Below are positions 1-9,016 of a DNA stretch of 64,000 nt, piece by piece. Both the position numbers and the translations under genes were made by a program. The stretch covers positions 20,480-84,479 of the forward strand of contig JADGRL010000008.1 in NCBI GenBank assembly GCA_017880865.1, given 5' to 3'. Origin of the DNA: Gallionella sp. GTDB lineage: Bacteria; Pseudomonadota; Gammaproteobacteria; Burkholderiales; Gallionellaceae. The notes beneath the pieces were generated by a model, which was not told the origin of the DNA, did not search any database, and worked only from the letters and a program-made list of their open reading frames with translations. Position 1 is the stretch's first letter. Every line of letters starts with the position of its first letter.

Positions 1-227
1 GCATACATATCCTTGATCGCCGCTACCGTATCGCCGTAGTAAGTACCCGTCTCAACGAACACGCGGGGATGTGGATTCGGAACGTTGTGCCGGATCACCG
101 CCAGCTTTACCGACTGCGGGGGCAGGGGATACTCTCCCCTGAGGATCGCCTCGCAATAACGTTGCGCACGGCGGCGGCGATCATTCAGGCGTTTGAGTGA
201 TCGAAAGAATCCTTTTTTTTGTGACAT
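1..227 (-). CDS. Partial protein, possible SAM-dependent methyltransferase N-terminus
   Basis: Only the first 75 codons are in the window; the gene runs off the left edge. The start ATG at 227 has a good GGAG ribosome-binding site about 8 bases upstream. The N-terminus is very basic (an RRRR stretch near residue 19) and is followed by VFVETGTYYGDTV, which resembles the glycine-rich SAM-binding loop of small methyltransferases found in glycan clusters. It is the last visible gene of the leftward cluster, 18 bases after the preceding glycosyltransferase. The assignment is tentative because most of the protein is missing. Confidence 0.5.
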   Translation of the reverse strand, partial: MSQKKGFFRSLKRLNDRRRRAQRYCEAILRGEYPLPPQSVKLAVIRHNVPNPHPRVFVETGTYYGDTVAAIKDMY

Positions 228-245
228 ATCTTTTCTCCAATATTA

Positions 246-1406
246 TTAAGCCAGCGCGCCTAACATTCGAAACACCCGGTCAAAACGCATCTCCCAGGTA
301 TGTTCCCGCAAAGCGCGCTCCCGCCCTGCACGACGGATTATTTCCGCCTGCCCAGGTTCTGACAACAACCAACGGATTTTCTCGAGAAGATCCTCGAAAC
401 CTGTATAAGTGACAATCTCGCTGCCGACATCGTAGAACGGAATCAATTCTGCATGATGCTCGGTAAGATAAAGACCTCCGCTCATAGGCACCTCGAAATC
501 ACGCCCCTTCAGGCAATACGTTTCTTTATGCCCAAGAACCCCGCCGAAACCGAGATTGATTTTGCTGCGTGACCAGGTGCGCACCATTTCCTCCATCGTC
601 AGCGGCCCGCTTGGCCAGCCGGGGCCGAAGGCTTCCACGCGTATTCCCGCTTCGCGCAGCTTGGCTATGATCTCTGGACGATTTCCATAACATTGCCCGA
701 CAAAAGAAACGTCATAAATCTTTTCCTCATCGTAGGGCAGGTGAAGGTCCGGATTCGCGCCTTCAGGAAGATAGAGCGGGGTAGCGCCTTCAACAACGTA
801 TTTTTCAAGGGCGTCCATCGTACTCGTCCAGCACAAATCGAAATGACTGCAGATGTCTCTGGCTCCTGCCGCCTGACCGTTGCGTATCTTGCCGACAAAC
901 GTTTCCTTGTCGTTCAAGGCAAGATTGACCATCGGCGCGCCCAGGCTGCGCAGTTTCTTCAAGGTATCGGGGGTCACATGCCCGCCGGACAAATAGGTGA
1001 ACACCACATCGAAAGGACGTTCTGCAGCCCATGCCCGCACTGTCCGCAACAACCCTTCGTTCATCGTCTCCATCCAACCGGCATCGTTCGGTTGTTTGCC
1101 GCCAGCAAGAGCGGAGTCGCACCAATCCAGATGAAGAACATCCCCAAAGGCCGCCAAAGATGGCGTGAGCGACGGGCCTTCCCAATTGTAGTTGTGATAT
1201 ATGGAAAGAATGTGCAACTTACCCTTTGACCGCGGGACTTGTCGAGGAAATCGCCGATGAATCGCTTCCAAAATATCGGCTTCAGCGGGAATTGAAAGCC
1301 CGCGCGCATGGAACAATTTCCGGTAACGCATTTGTTCCTGCTCCAGACGCTTTCGGTTGCGCCACGCCCGGAATGCACGCCGGAGAGGCCGAAACGGATC
1401 GTTCAT
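246..1406 (-). CDS. CgeB-like glycosyltransferase (GT-B fold)
   Basis: This 386-residue protein looks like the CgeB/DUF3880-type glycosyltransferases. The C-terminal third carries the typical block CLKGRDFEVPMSGG...LTEH, then a region matching the donor-site helix (YTGFEDLLEKIRWLL) and a terminal AGRERALREHTWEMRF motif. The N-terminal 40 residues are basic and rich in Arg, perhaps for membrane association. Its ATG overlaps the stop codon of the preceding gene by 4 bases, so the two are translationally coupled. The acceptor and donor sugars cannot be read from sequence. Confidence 0.8.
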   Translation of the reverse strand: MNDPFRPLRRAFRAWRNRKRLEQEQMRYRKLFHARGLSIPAEADILEAIHRRFPRQVPRSKGKLHILSIYHNYNWEGPSLTPSLAAFGDVLHLDWCDSALAGGKQPNDAGWMETMNEGLLRTVRAWAAERPFDVVFTYLSGGHVTPDTLKKLRSLGAPMVNLALNDKETFVGKIRNGQAAGARDICSHFDLCWTSTMDALEKYVVEGATPLYLPEGANPDLHLPYDEEKIYDVSFVGQCYGNRPEIIAKLREAGIRVEAFGPGWPSGPLTMEEMVRTWSRSKINLGFGGVLGHKETYCLKGRDFEVPMSGGLYLTEHHAELIPFYDVGSEIVTYTGFEDLLEKIRWLLSEPGQAEIIRRAGRERALREHTWEMRFDRVFRMLGALA

Positions 1407-2344
1407 CGGCGGAAAGTGTAAAGACGCGGCCCTTGAGACTTGCGTTCGAGGTCGTTCATCACGTTGAGAATATGCCCGGAATCAATTGCAGGTGCAGAAA
1501 AACGTTGCGCGACATCAACACAGACCTGAAGCGCACCGACACCGGCACCCACCATGAAACAGTCTGGATTCCCGGGAACATTCCGGAACACCTCTTCGCG
1601 CATAGAGTCCCACTGCGTGGCGACATATGAATCAGGTATCGGCACATGAACCAATTTGGGGTGTGATCCTGCCCGCTCGAACCAAGCGGCGCAGGCTTCT
1701 GCGTTGAAATCCGAATTGACGATGCACACCGTCTTGCCATCAACCGCCTGTGCAAACCGATTACTCGAAAGGTAAGAATAGACGCAATAAAACGGTATGT
1801 AATTTGTCTGCGTAAGTTTGATGTGATTGTTGGCCAGAAACTGTAGAAACCGGATTGCCCAGTCTTTTCCGTCTTTTTTTCTAAACAGGGCGCTCAGCCC
1901 AATGCGTTCTCTCGTATTGCCGGGGAAAACCAGCGGCGCGATGACGCCCGATTCGGCAAGATAACGAAGAGCTTCCACATGTGCTGGGAACGCCGCCTTG
2001 ATTGCGGCAACCGATTCGGCCTGTTGATAAAGTCCGTTACATTTCAAGGAGCCGCTGTAGAACGCATATTCACCGTCAGCAAATCGGACAATCGGGAGAG
2101 GAGAGTGATTTTTTATCCCTGCCTGGATGCGCTCGGCCAGCTGCTCCATATATGCATCACCCGATGGCACCGAATTGTGAAACAGACAAATCTCTTCTTC
2201 CCTTTGTCCTGGGGCGTTTATTGCGAAAACCGGTTCGTTATCTATGCCTTCGATTTCAAGCCGAGCAAAGCGAAATTGGTCGCTGCCCAACAAATGATTA
2301 AATGGTACTGCGCTTGGTACGCTATCCGAATGGATTGATGTCAT
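1403..2344 (-). CDS. GT-D-type (DUF1792-like) putative glycosyltransferase
   Basis: The 313-residue protein has the landmarks of the GT-D fold: an early IVRFADGEYAFY motif (compare RFGDGE) near residue 90, and a late VGAGVGALQV...IDSGHI block near residues 270-295 that corresponds to the GPTA...DIGH region. GT-D enzymes transfer hexoses in glycan and glycoprotein assembly. The N-terminal 80 residues match nothing I recognise. It is encoded directly before the CgeB-like gene with a 4-base overlap and is separated from the preceding GT2 gene by 69 bases. Confidence 0.6.
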   Translation of the reverse strand: MTSIHSDSVPSAVPFNHLLGSDQFRFARLEIEGIDNEPVFAINAPGQREEEICLFHNSVPSGDAYMEQLAERIQAGIKNHSPLPIVRFADGEYAFYSGSLKCNGLYQQAESVAAIKAAFPAHVEALRYLAESGVIAPLVFPGNTRERIGLSALFRKKDGKDWAIRFLQFLANNHIKLTQTNYIPFYCVYSYLSSNRFAQAVDGKTVCIVNSDFNAEACAAWFERAGSHPKLVHVPIPDSYVATQWDSMREEVFRNVPGNPDCFMVGAGVGALQVCVDVAQRFSAPAIDSGHILNVMNDLERKSQGPRLYTFRR

Positions 2345-2413
2345 TATTCACCCGTGCACTGTAAATGTTTTTTTGTTTTTTTACTTGGTTAATTTTGTGT
2401 TTCTCACTCGTTA

Positions 2414-3283
2414 TTACGAACCTGAAAGCGCGCCGGTTTCTTCGTAAATCACTTGATACTTGGCCAGCTTATTTTGCGCACTTGTATTATCAGACATCAT
2501 CGGCATCTGTAACCGAATGAAAAAAATACGCCAGAGAGCACGGCGACGCTGCACCTTGCATAATTTCCGAATAGTGACTGGGCGATAATGCTTCCGATAA
2601 AAAAGAAGCTCCGCGCGAAACTTTTTCCTGACGAGCTCGGCTGGCAGGGTATTTCGCTCGCTTTGTCCCCCGTGGTGCATGATAACTGCTTCGTCAATAA
2701 GCCCGATCTCGAATCCACGTTTGCGGACTCTTAGGCAAAGATCCTGATCTTCTCCGTACAGAAAAAAATCCTCATCAAATCCACCAAGTTCGCACAGCAG
2801 ATTCGCGCTGGCGATCTGGCAAGCTCCCAATACGCAGGCGATACTTCCGGGAAGGGGGCCGAGATCTGCGGCTCCATACCGATGCCCAGGGTATCGATAT
2901 GACACCGAATCCTGCCGCGTTCCATCCGGATTGATTACCTTTGGACCTGCCAGACCTACTTTTGGATGCGCCTCCATGAACACCGTCATCGAGTAAAACG
3001 ATTCCGGCTCAACCGTAGTATCGGGGTTCAGAAAGACAACGTATCGACCCGCACACTCATGTAGCGCCTGGTTATTCGCGACGCCAAATCCACGATTGGT
3101 CGCGTTGGCGATAAGCCGCACGGCGGGAAACTTCTTCTTGATAATTTCGACGCTCTCATCTTTTGATGCGTTGTCGACAACAAAAACTTCATAGCTAACC
3201 CGTTGCGATGCAAAAACGGATTCCAGACAGGCAACTGTCAACTCCGCCGTGTTGTACGATACGATGATGACCGAAATATCCAT
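2414..3283 (-). CDS. Family 2 glycosyltransferase (rhamnosyltransferase-like)
   Basis: A 289-residue GT-A protein. It opens with ISVIIVSYNTAEL, has VVDNASKD for nucleotide binding, NRGFGVANNQA, and the FLNPDTTV motif that supplies the DxD-type metal site. The GEDQDLCLR motif near residue 190 is the usual ED catalytic base region. This layout is common in WbbL-type rhamnosyltransferases, but the donor is not certain. The gene starts 5 bases after the stop of the preceding GT4 gene, so they are probably co-transcribed. Confidence 0.85.
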   Translation of the reverse strand: MDISVIIVSYNTAELTVACLESVFASQRVSYEVFVVDNASKDESVEIIKKKFPAVRLIANATNRGFGVANNQALHECAGRYVVFLNPDTTVEPESFYSMTVFMEAHPKVGLAGPKVINPDGTRQDSVSYRYPGHRYGAADLGPLPGSIACVLGACQIASANLLCELGGFDEDFFLYGEDQDLCLRVRKRGFEIGLIDEAVIMHHGGQSERNTLPAELVRKKFRAELLFYRKHYRPVTIRKLCKVQRRRALWRIFFIRLQMPMMSDNTSAQNKLAKYQVIYEETGALSGS

Positions 3284-3288
3284 GGCTG

Positions 3289-4464
3289 TTACGCTAAACT
3301 TTCTTTTGTTGCGCCCAGCTTCCGGGAAAGAACATCCTGATAAAGTTGCTCAATCATTTCTGCCAGCTTCTCCCAGTCGTGGCTCGATGCCGTCTGTGCC
3401 GCGGCCTTCCCCATCGCTTCCCGCTGCTTAGCGTCCGACAACTGGACGATCCGGTCTGCTGCCGCATCCGCATCCTGATACTTTGGAATAATAAAACCGT
3501 TGAGGCCTTCTTCCACGAGATCCTTCGCACCCACATTAGGGCTGACAATGACCGGCAAACCCGCAGCCATTGCTTCGAGCACCACCATGCCAAAGGTGTC
3601 GAATTTTGAGAGCATGATGAACATATCAGCCGCCCGATAGTAACGTTCCAGCCCATCAACCTGCGTTCCGGCAAATGTCACGGCTTTGTCAACTCCTGCG
3701 GAGTGCGCTATTTTCCGGTACTTGCCTTCATCCCCCTTACCTACCACGAGTAGCCGGATGTTTGCCTCAGGTCGCACGGAACGAGCCCTGGCCAAAGCCT
3801 CAATGATCGTGTCCAAGCCCTTGACCTCAAAATTCATTCCGACGAACACGAGAAGGATGTCCGATGCGCCGATCCCATAACGCCCCCGGATGTCGGCGCG
3901 GCAAATTGCGCGATTCGGCGCAGAAAAACGCACCACGTCGACCCCAGGAGAAAGCGCCTTCCATTGCCCCGGCAACGTTGCATACTCGCGCCGAAACTCA
4001 TCTATGGCGATAGAAGATACTGGAAAAAAGCTAGATGATTCGCCTGCTTTTATTGTCCATCGTTCGACGGCGATTATCGCACGATCAAAAAGACTGGGGA
4101 GCCTCCTTCTGACTTCTCTGACCCAGCCAGCGTGGGGTACGGAATGCACCGAGAATATATCGCCCTTAAGTATCCAATCATGCGAATGCACCAGATCGAA
4201 ATTCATGCGACTGATCATCCGACTCGCGAACCAAGCGAACGACAGCGGGCGCAAAAAACGCGGAAAGCGAATCATCGGAACTTTATGAAATTTAATCCGA
4301 TCTGAATTTGCAACCCATTGATTTGCAAATACGTGGATATCGAAATTCTCATTCCTGGCCAGCCGCGCTGTTATTTCACTGGCAAACCGTTCGCCTCCGC
4401 CAACTGTGCCGTATTTAGGCACAACGACGGCAATCTTCTGTTTTGTTCGGCAGGGAGCATCCAT
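3289..4464 (-). CDS. Family 4 glycosyltransferase (GT-B)
   Basis: A GT4-type retaining glycosyltransferase of about 391 residues from the ATG at 4464. The reading frame stays open to an ATG at 4545, but the extra 27 residues are Cys/His-rich and unlike the family, so I prefer the inner start, just before AVVVPKYGTVGGGERF. The C-terminal domain has GKGDEGKYRK, the FDTFGMVVLEAMAAGLPVI donor-binding E-x7-E region, and a C-terminal helix. It is the first gene of the small leftward group 3289-1. Neither start has a convincing ribosome-binding site. Confidence 0.82.
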   Translation of the reverse strand: MDAPCRTKQKIAVVVPKYGTVGGGERFASEITARLARNENFDIHVFANQWVANSDRIKFHKVPMIRFPRFLRPLSFAWFASRMISRMNFDLVHSHDWILKGDIFSVHSVPHAGWVREVRRRLPSLFDRAIIAVERWTIKAGESSSFFPVSSIAIDEFRREYATLPGQWKALSPGVDVVRFSAPNRAICRADIRGRYGIGASDILLVFVGMNFEVKGLDTIIEALARARSVRPEANIRLLVVGKGDEGKYRKIAHSAGVDKAVTFAGTQVDGLERYYRAADMFIMLSKFDTFGMVVLEAMAAGLPVIVSPNVGAKDLVEEGLNGFIIPKYQDADAAADRIVQLSDAKQREAMGKAAAQTASSHDWEKLAEMIEQLYQDVLSRKLGATKESLA

Positions 4465-4655
4465 AAATTTGTGATTCCAATCACAGGGTCTGTCGACAAT
4501 TATACAGGGCATCATACAAAAAAAGTGGCTGGCTGCTCTGTGCATTTGGCCCTATGTTTTTAGCCTGCAATATCAAAGTGGCCAAATGGGGTATCATCTT
4601 GTCAGTTCTCATGAGCATGATGACATCCATTTAACCCGCTATCGATCATTACTTT

Positions 4656-5495
4656 ATGTTCTCCATTTTAATCCCCACCTGGAATAATCTCGATCTGCTT
4701 CAACTCTGCATTAGAAGCATTCAACAGAATTCCGCTTTCTCCCACCAGATCATCGTCCATGTCAACGACGGCAGCGATGGCAGCTTGGCGTGGGTGCAAG
4801 AACAACAACTCGATTACACGCACTCGCCGCAAAACATCGGCATTTGTTTGGCTGTGAATGAAGCCGCCATGCATGCCAAGCTGGATTACATACTCTATCT
4901 GAATGACGACATGTACTGTTGCCCCGGATGGGATACCGCGCTAGTCAACAAGATGAAAGGCCTTGGCACGGATCTTTTCATGTTGTCCGGAACCATGATC
5001 GAACCGGCGCAGACGAGCAACCCCTGTGTGATCGTAAAAGATTACGGCCGCAGCCCTGAGCAATTTGCCGAACAAGAGTTGTTAGCGGATCTGCCGAATC
5101 ATCGCAAACAAGACTGGTATGGTGCAACCTGGCCACCCACGCTGGTACACGCAAAATGGTGGTTCAAGGTTGGCGGCTACAGCAGTGAGTTTTCGCCCGG
5201 CATGAGCAGCGATAATGATTTTTCAATGAAGCTGTGGCATGCCGGTTGCCGCATTTTTTTGGGGGTAGGAGATTCATTGGTTTACCACTTCCAGGCAAAA
5301 TCGACCGGCAGGATCAAGAAAAATAACGGCGGAAAACAGTTCCTGCACAAATGGGGGATTCGGCAATCGGTGTTCGACCGCTATTATCTGCGCCGGGGAA
5401 CGCCGGCTGAAGGCATAGCGCTCGCCGAGCCCGAAGATACGCTGAACTTTCGCTGGCAATTATTGCGCAGCAGGTTAAAGCGCAGTTTCAGTTGA
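4656..5495 (+). CDS. Family 2 glycosyltransferase on the opposite strand
   Basis: A 279-residue GT-A enzyme: FSILIPTWNNLDLLQ at the N-terminus, HVNDGSDGS for nucleotide binding, and YLNDDMY as the DxD-like metal motif near residue 90. A WW/GG segment followed by SDNDFSMKLWHAG (near residue 190) is the catalytic-base region. It is the only rightward gene in the first 27 kb and is transcribed divergently from the GT4 gene. Its last 21 bases overlap tail-to-tail with the next leftward gene. Confidence 0.82.
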   Translation: MFSILIPTWNNLDLLQLCIRSIQQNSAFSHQIIVHVNDGSDGSLAWVQEQQLDYTHSPQNIGICLAVNEAAMHAKLDYILYLNDDMYCCPGWDTALVNKMKGLGTDLFMLSGTMIEPAQTSNPCVIVKDYGRSPEQFAEQELLADLPNHRKQDWYGATWPPTLVHAKWWFKVGGYSSEFSPGMSSDNDFSMKLWHAGCRIFLGVGDSLVYHFQAKSTGRIKKNNGGKQFLHKWGIRQSVFDRYYLRRGTPAEGIALAEPEDTLNFRWQLLRSRLKRSFS

Positions 5496-6302
5496 GCACA
5501 GCGCCCTTAGTTGCTGGTACTTAAGATAGGTTGTCCTGGCATTCATCGAGGCAATATTAAAGCCTGCCATCCCGTCCAGGAATCCAAGGCGCAGACAATA
5601 GGTTCTGACAAACGCCCACGCTGCACGTAGCGACGCATCGGCATGCGATGCTGTTTTGCCCTTTTTGAACATCTGCGTAGCGCCCGCTGTGGCGTACTGT
5701 TCGGTTTTACGCCGCACATCCGCTTCGTTCAAATAGCTGTAATGCAACAACGGACTGGACAGTCGTCCGGCAGTGCCTTCCAGTATCACTCGCTCGTGCA
5801 CCATATCGTCGGAAAAATGTCCCCTGGTTCGTCTAAACAGCCGTAGCACGTAATCCGGATACCAGCCGGAGTGCCTGATGAATTGCCCGCAAAACTGCGA
5901 AAGGCGTGGCACGCAAAACCCCTCCTTGCTTTCATCCTCCATGGCCTTGATCAGCTGCGATTGAAGGCCTGGGGTCACCCGCTCGTCGGCATCTATAACA
6001 AACACCCACTCGTGAGTTGCATAGGACAGCGCGCGATTTTTCTGTATGCCGAAACCCTGCCAGTCATGCACATAGACTTGCGCACCCAGCTCACGGCAAA
6101 TATCTACAGTGCCATCGCTGCTGCCGGAATCCACCACGACGATTTCATCAGCCCATGCAACCGATTCAAGACAAGCGCGGATGTTAGCGGCTTCGTTTTT
6201 AGTGATGATGATGACTGAGAGTTTATAACCAGCCACTTGTCCACCGGCTTTCGTTGGAATAGCGGAATGGCTAGTGGCTGCATCTGTAGTTTCATCTACC
6301 AT
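5475..6302 (-). CDS. WaaE/KdtX-like family 2 glycosyltransferase
   Basis: A 275-residue GT2 protein of the LPS core beta-1,4-glucosyltransferase (WaaE/KdtX) type. After about 28 poorly conserved residues comes LSVIIITKNEAANI, then WADEIVVVDSGSSDGT, the GFGIQKNRAL acceptor loop and FVIDADERV carrying the DxD metal site. HSGWYPDYVLRLFRR is also typical. Members add glucose to heptose I of the LPS inner core, which would fit waaC and waaA further along, although the exact sugar is inferred. Its 3' end overlaps the convergent GT2 gene by 21 bases. Confidence 0.82.
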   Translation of the reverse strand: MVDETTDAATSHSAIPTKAGGQVAGYKLSVIIITKNEAANIRACLESVAWADEIVVVDSGSSDGTVDICRELGAQVYVHDWQGFGIQKNRALSYATHEWVFVIDADERVTPGLQSQLIKAMEDESKEGFCVPRLSQFCGQFIRHSGWYPDYVLRLFRRTRGHFSDDMVHERVILEGTAGRLSSPLLHYSYLNEADVRRKTEQYATAGATQMFKKGKTASHADASLRAAWAFVRTYCLRLGFLDGMAGFNIASMNARTTYLKYQQLRALCSTETAL

Positions 6303-6358
6303 GCTTCTGTTGCCCCGTGCGACCGTGCAGCTCCGACAAAACCATGCGAGAATTTGAA

Positions 6359-7339
6359 TTAAACATCGGTATTGATCTTCTGTATCGCCTCATGTTGCCT
6401 CCAACGACGATCAATCCACATCGCCAACCCGAGATAAATCGCTCCCCACCACGCCAGCAGATTTCCTTGCCCATGAGCATCAAGACTGGTACCCCACAGC
6501 GCTGATAATCCCGCCAGTAGCATTAACGCATACTCAGCTATCGCGGTATTTCGATGCCCCCACCCCATTAACATCAAGCGCTGGTAATAGTGACTGTGAT
6601 GCGCTTGAGCCAGATTTTCTTTGCCCCCTGCGCGCTTAAACAGCGTTATGGTTGCATCGACTACAAACGGTGAAAACACCAGAATCGGAAACCAGAATGG
6701 CCAGCAACCCTGTTGCCACCCCCATACGCCGAAGGCCGCTGCGAGAAACCCGAGCGGAATGGAACCCGCCTCGCCCAGAAAAATTCTGGCTGGATAAAAA
6801 TTATGGTATAGGAAACCCAATGCCGCCGCGCCGATTGAAAAATTGAGCATGGCAAAAATTTCATTCCCATTCATCAGCCCGACGATTCCATAAAAACTGA
6901 AACCGAACAGCGCCATACCACCCGCCAGGCCATCCGAGCCATCCATAAAACTATAAAGGTTGGTCATCCACACGATGAACAGCAACACCGGCAAACACCA
7001 CCACAAGGATACACCTGACCATCCAACAACGATCAATGCGGCAACAAAGTGGCCAAGCAACCGCACTTTGGGCGATAAGTGGCGAACATCATCCACCAGT
7101 GTCAACACGAACAATCCCAGCACAGGCAACACGATCCACCATGGCCATGACTGGATCAGCATCATCCAGCCCGATAGTATTCCGGCCATTAGCGCGATGC
7201 CGCCGATACGAGGTATAGGCTCGGTGCGCAACGAACTATCATCGTGAATATCCTGAATCGTGCCAGTCTTGCTCAAGGTCAGCAGCACGGCCAGTATCAG
7301 CGTGACGAAAGCGGAAATGATCGGGGCGTAATGGCTCAT
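6359..7339 (-). CDS. WecA/MraY-family polyprenyl-phosphate glycosyl-1-phosphate transferase
   Basis: A 326-residue integral membrane protein with about ten hydrophobic segments. The family signatures are present: RIGGIAL near residue 45, VDDVRHLSPKVRL near residue 83 (the catalytic Asp-Asp), and NLYSFMDGSDGLAG near residue 130. It lacks the extra MraY periplasmic motifs and matches the WecA/TagO branch, which loads HexNAc-1-phosphate onto undecaprenyl phosphate to start a glycan. A second, unrelated initiating enzyme lies next to it (7560-8957). Confidence 0.88.
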   Translation of the reverse strand: MSHYAPIISAFVTLILAVLLTLSKTGTIQDIHDDSSLRTEPIPRIGGIALMAGILSGWMMLIQSWPWWIVLPVLGLFVLTLVDDVRHLSPKVRLLGHFVAALIVVGWSGVSLWWCLPVLLFIVWMTNLYSFMDGSDGLAGGMALFGFSFYGIVGLMNGNEIFAMLNFSIGAAALGFLYHNFYPARIFLGEAGSIPLGFLAAAFGVWGWQQGCWPFWFPILVFSPFVVDATITLFKRAGGKENLAQAHHSHYYQRLMLMGWGHRNTAIAEYALMLLAGLSALWGTSLDAHGQGNLLAWWGAIYLGLAMWIDRRWRQHEAIQKINTDV

Positions 7340-7559
7340 ATGAAGTTCAACGTAATTATGGAATTTTAAAACTTGTCATCTTGACTCTAATGCCAGCCTT
7401 GGCTGGGTTGCTTGTGTTCAACTTTAGCAAACACGCCACATATACTGCGCACGCCTATAAGCTGATGACGTGGGGGTTTAAAAAATGCTTTATATTGTTC
7501 AACAAATTTTCTACGGTCTCGCCATTTTAATGGCAATTCTTACGTTACATCAATGCCCT

Positions 7560-8957
7560 TCAATAAGCATTTTTTCCAGAGAAACCCCGAAAAAGAGTGA
7601 GCCAGAGTATTTTTAAATCTAGCCACAAAGACCAATTTCGTATGTATTCCAGATCGTATTCGATCCTCTTCTCCATCTTGTCCAGCGTATCCGTTTCACC
7701 ACGCCAGCCGTTTACCTGTGCCCACCCTGTAATGCCCGGCTTTACTTTATGGCGCAGCATATAACCATGAATCAGCTTCCGGTATTCTTCATTGTGCGTC
7801 ACCGCATGAGGACGTGGACCCACCAGAGACATGCGCCCCTGCATTACATTTATTAATTGCGGAAATTCATCAAGAGAATGTTTCCTCAAAAATTTTCCAA
7901 TCCCGGTTATGCGAGGATCACTCGGCTTCGCTTGAAAAACATCTACGCCATCTTCACAAACAGACATCGTCCGGAATTTCCATACCTCGACAACTTCGCC
8001 GTTTAGACCATAACGCCGTTGTTTAAAAATTGCCGGCCCCGGAGAAGTCAGTTTTACAGCCACGCCGATTACAACCATCGGAACCAGCGCAATCGCCAGA
8101 AACAGTGCGCCCAGAAAATAATCCTCCAGTCGTTTAATCCAGCCGTCTACACCTGTGAACGGCGTTTCATACACCATGATTGCCGGTGTTCCATGGAAAT
8201 TTGTCCATCTGGCACGCAGCAAATCGGAAACAAACATATCGGGGACGACATATACCGATGCCGTCGTATCCGCGAGCGCGCTGATTAATTTTTCGATACG
8301 ACGCCCCTCTTGCATCGACAATGCGATATATACATAGTCAACATTTCCGTCATGCGCTTCTCGTATCAGGTCCGCCACGGCCCCTTTTAAATATGGTCTG
8401 ACCTCGTCTGGAACAGACTCATTGACTACGTCGTCATAAATACCGAAAGGCAAAATTCCCATCCATGGGGCGTCCCGCGATTTTTCGATCAGGCGCACTC
8501 CCTGTGCATTTGCCCCAACGATGGCCAGCGTTCGGGTATTTTTTCCTGCACGCCGCATCTCGCGAAGAATTGTACGCGTTAGCATCCGCGTCATAACCAA
8601 GCAGGATGGAGTCGCGATAAACCACGTTATCACAACCAGCCGTGAAAATTCAGCCGAGGTCTTACTCATGAAGGCAAGCATCACCAACACGACCACCACC
8701 ATCCCCCACGTCATGATGAGATCCGTAATCTCAACGACTATGCCGCCCATTCGCCACGAATCGTATAACCCTTTGGCTTCAGCAAAGAAATAAAAATTAA
8801 CTACGGCCAGAACTGCAGCAAGAATATTCTGCTCGTCAATCGCCACGCCATAAAACCGGTGTGAAATCCAAAGAACAACGCAAATCAAACCCGCATCAAG
8901 CAAACGTTGAAGCAGGGAAATTTCTGAATGGTAAGGCCGCATCAATCCGTCAGACAT
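7560..8957 (-). CDS. WcaJ-type undecaprenyl-phosphate sugar phosphotransferase
   Basis: A 465-residue polyprenyl glycosylphosphotransferase. Four N-terminal membrane helices are followed by a CoA-binding-like Rossmann region (AIVGANAQGVRLIEK), a fifth hydrophobic hairpin near residue 275, and the catalytic domain with KFRTM, LRKHSLDEFPQLINV, MSLVGPRP and PGITGWAQVNG. These enzymes transfer glucose- or galactose-1-phosphate to undecaprenyl phosphate. The reading frame extends to a TTG at 8987, but the ATG at 8957 has AAGG eight bases upstream and gives the usual N-terminus. Confidence 0.92.
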   Translation of the reverse strand: MSDGLMRPYHSEISLLQRLLDAGLICVVLWISHRFYGVAIDEQNILAAVLAVVNFYFFAEAKGLYDSWRMGGIVVEITDLIMTWGMVVVVLVMLAFMSKTSAEFSRLVVITWFIATPSCLVMTRMLTRTILREMRRAGKNTRTLAIVGANAQGVRLIEKSRDAPWMGILPFGIYDDVVNESVPDEVRPYLKGAVADLIREAHDGNVDYVYIALSMQEGRRIEKLISALADTTASVYVVPDMFVSDLLRARWTNFHGTPAIMVYETPFTGVDGWIKRLEDYFLGALFLAIALVPMVVIGVAVKLTSPGPAIFKQRRYGLNGEVVEVWKFRTMSVCEDGVDVFQAKPSDPRITGIGKFLRKHSLDEFPQLINVMQGRMSLVGPRPHAVTHNEEYRKLIHGYMLRHKVKPGITGWAQVNGWRGETDTLDKMEKRIEYDLEYIRNWSLWLDLKILWLTLFRGFSGKNAY

Positions 8958-9016
8958 AGGGTCAACCTTGAATTTTAACTCTGGCAATAAGCCAACCAGA
9001 AATGAATAGTGCCAAC

